NCBI GenBank assembly: GCA_903877135.1
Contig: CAIRCN010000006.1
Location: forward strand, 62,001-126,000
Direction: 5' to 3'
DNA from: an uncultured Opitutia bacterium
GTDB lineage: Bacteria; Verrucomicrobiota; Verrucomicrobiia; Opitutales; Opitutaceae
Length of the DNA stretch: 64,000 bases
Position 1 is the first letter of the stretch, and each line of letters opens with the position of its first letter. The notes beneath the pieces are model-generated. The model was given only the letters and a program-made list of their open reading frames with translations. It had not been told where the DNA came from and did no database searches. A program made the translations under genes and the position numbers. Below are positions 62,677-64,000 of the stretch, one piece after another.

Positions 62677-64000
62677 ATGGCGCTCATCCTGACCTTCAAG
62701 GAAATTTCTCCCGGCGAATATCGCGCCGAGTTGAAACAGGCTGGTCGCGGGGCGGTGCTGGTCGAGGTGGCGCTGTTGTTGCCCGTGAGGTTCCTGGAGC
62801 GTTTTTTTCGGTTTGCACGCGTTAAGACACCGTGGGCCGCGCCGACGTTCCTCAACACGATCTACGCGGAAACGCCGCCCGGGACTCGCGTGGGTCCGTG
62901 GCCGGGCTGGCGCAGCATTCCCGAGATGCCCGTGCTGCGCCTGCACACAGGCGCGGAAGAGGTGCGCGGGAAATTTTATTTTTTGGGTGACGAGAAAATC
63001 ACCGGCGAGCTGCGCATGACGTTCGCCTGCGAGGGCGGGCTGGGCCGCACGGTGAAACTGCTGTCGACCGAGGTGGGACTGCGGCCCTTGCACGCGCAGG
63101 TGTTGGCCAATCTGCCGGCGCGGGCGACGCCACAGCCGTTGACACTGCGGTCGGCGTTGCGCGGCGCGCATCCGCGGCTCGTGGTGGACGCGCGAGAGGT
63201 GGCGGCGTTGCGCGGTCAGTTGCGCGGGCCGCTGGCGCGGCACTGGCAACGGCTGCAGGAACTCGTGAAGACTTCATGGCGCCTGCCCTATGAAACTACG
63301 CCCGAGGGCAAGGTGCTGCCGGGCCCGGAGCGTCTGACGGGAGCGGACCGCGCGCTGATCGCTGCCGCAAGTGCGCTGCTGCGGCCGGAGCGGAAAACGG
63401 TGGCGTGGGCACAGCGCGCCTTTTTTGCCTACCTGCGCGAGACGGCGCGGCCGGAATTCGGACCGCTGGGCATCGACACGCAGAGCGGCGAGGTGCTCTA
63501 CGTGCTCTGCGTCGCTTACGACTGGCTGCAGCCGACGCTCACGCCGGCGCAGCGAGCGCAGGCGAAAAAACGGCTTTGGGAAATCGCGGCCATCTGCCGG
63601 CGTCACCTCGATCCGGCGCGGCGTGACTACGCGCAGGCGCACTACCTCGGGTGCGGGCTCGGGCTGCTGGCGTTCGCCTTTCTCTTTTGGGAGGAGCATC
63701 CCGAGTCGGCGGCTTGGGCGGCGGAGCTGCGCGGGGCGTTGACGCGCGTGCTGGCGATGCTGCCGGCCGACGGCTTTTTCCCGCACGGACTCAACCTGTG
63801 GATTTACGAGCACGGTTTTCTGCTGCGCTGGCTGGAGCTTTTCCGGCAATGCACAGGCGAAGACCTGTGGCGGGCGAATCCGTATTTCGCGGCGTCGTCG
63901 CGGTTCCGCGCCGCGGCGACCGCGCCCGACGGGCGGCACGGCGTGACGTTTGGCGACCCGCAATACCGCGTGACGGGCGACAGCTGGTGCCACCTGCTGA
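62677..64000 (+). CDS. Heparinase II/III-like polysaccharide lyase (3' end outside window)
   Basis: An ATG at 62677 opens a frame that runs without stop to the window edge (441 codons). The first 150 residues are a beta domain (FKEISPGEYRAELKQAGRG; PGTRVGPWPGWRSIPEMPV). From about 155 the sequence is an alpha-toroid typical of heparinase II/III-like lyases: RGAHPRLVVDAREVAALRGQ, SGEVLYVLCVAYDWLQPTL, DYAQAHYLGCGLGLLAFAF and DGFFPHGLNLWIYEHGFLL. The missing part should hold the beta-sandwich. No signal peptide is seen. Substrates in this superfamily are uronic-acid polysaccharides such as heparin or alginate; the exact one is unknown. Confidence 0.8.
   Translation, partial: MALILTFKEISPGEYRAELKQAGRGAVLVEVALLLPVRFLERFFRFARVKTPWAAPTFLNTIYAETPPGTRVGPWPGWRSIPEMPVLRLHTGAEEVRGKFYFLGDEKITGELRMTFACEGGLGRTVKLLSTEVGLRPLHAQVLANLPARATPQPLTLRSALRGAHPRLVVDAREVAALRGQLRGPLARHWQRLQELVKTSWRLPYETTPEGKVLPGPERLTGADRALIAAASALLRPERKTVAWAQRAFFAYLRETARPEFGPLGIDTQSGEVLYVLCVAYDWLQPTLTPAQRAQAKKRLWEIAAICRRHLDPARRDYAQAHYLGCGLGLLAFAFLFWEEHPESAAWAAELRGALTRVLAMLPADGFFPHGLNLWIYEHGFLLRWLELFRQCTGEDLWRANPYFAASSRFRAAATAPDGRHGVTFGDPQYRVTGDSWCHLL

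Overview
The window is high-GC bacterial DNA. The layout suggests a member of the Verrucomicrobiota, probably near Opitutales. The reasons are long ECF sigma factors fused to membrane segments, a RAYT-type transposase, phytanoyl-CoA dioxygenase and Gfo/Idh/MocA genes beside sugar importers, and a menaquinone-type cytochrome bc operon. This placement is inference: there is no rRNA gene, and I see no tRNA or CRISPR array.

Region 1 (1-24 kb) is mostly housekeeping and accessory genes. It holds a histidinol-dehydrogenase-like/SDR pair, an outer-membrane barrel protein, a WYL regulator with a divergent unknown gene, and a DUF885 metallopeptidase. A MacA/LolD/FtsX-type export operon ends in a VanZ-like gene. 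After it come a membrane-anchored ECF sigma factor, an ABC-F ATPase, an EamA transporter, a deoxyhypusine-synthase-like enzyme, a DUF255 thioredoxin-fold protein, a response regulator, SlyX, a uroporphyrinogen-decarboxylase-like methyltransferase and a RAYT.

Region 2 (24-44 kb) is the most interesting part, a dense respiratory island. Two operons have the same gene order: monoheme cytochrome c, tetraheme cytochrome c, Tat-exported ferredoxin, NrfD-type quinone-interacting membrane subunit. One lies on the minus strand (28321 to 24665) and one on the plus strand (36901 to 39871). In the first, the NrfD protein carries a complete cyclic-nucleotide-binding domain between membrane helices. Between the two operons lies a second minus-strand operon. 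It encodes a monoheme cytochrome, a GltD-like FAD/Fe-S oxidoreductase, a Rieske protein, a b6-type cytochrome b with fused subunit IV, a hexaheme cytochrome c and an outer-membrane barrel with its own heme-binding motif. A PocR/AraC regulator sits beside it. Downstream is a 13-heme cytochrome c fused to a b-type membrane cytochrome, which resembles Geobacter CbcL. I found a promoter-like element repeated three times with identical internal spacing. It lies upstream of both NrfD modules and of the DUF2339 gene next to the 13-heme gene. Together these genes look like one quinol-oxidising, periplasm-crossing electron-transfer network that may reach the cell surface.

Region 3 (44-64 kb) opens with an ECF sigma gene broken by an in-frame amber codon, followed by its small membrane partner. 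Next come a mutarotase-like protein, an ABC exporter, a Gfo/Idh oxidoreductase, a sodium symporter with a periplasmic N-terminal extension, a ferritin-like protein and a PhyH dioxygenase. An AraC regulator, divergent from PhyH, precedes a tightly coupled plus-strand operon. That operon encodes a Gfo/Idh oxidoreductase, an unknown 624-residue toroid-like protein, a complete sugar-importer membrane and binding set without an ATPase, an unknown 460-residue beta-rich protein, and the start of a heparinase II/III-like gene cut by the window edge. This looks like a polysaccharide or uronate-glycan utilisation locus.
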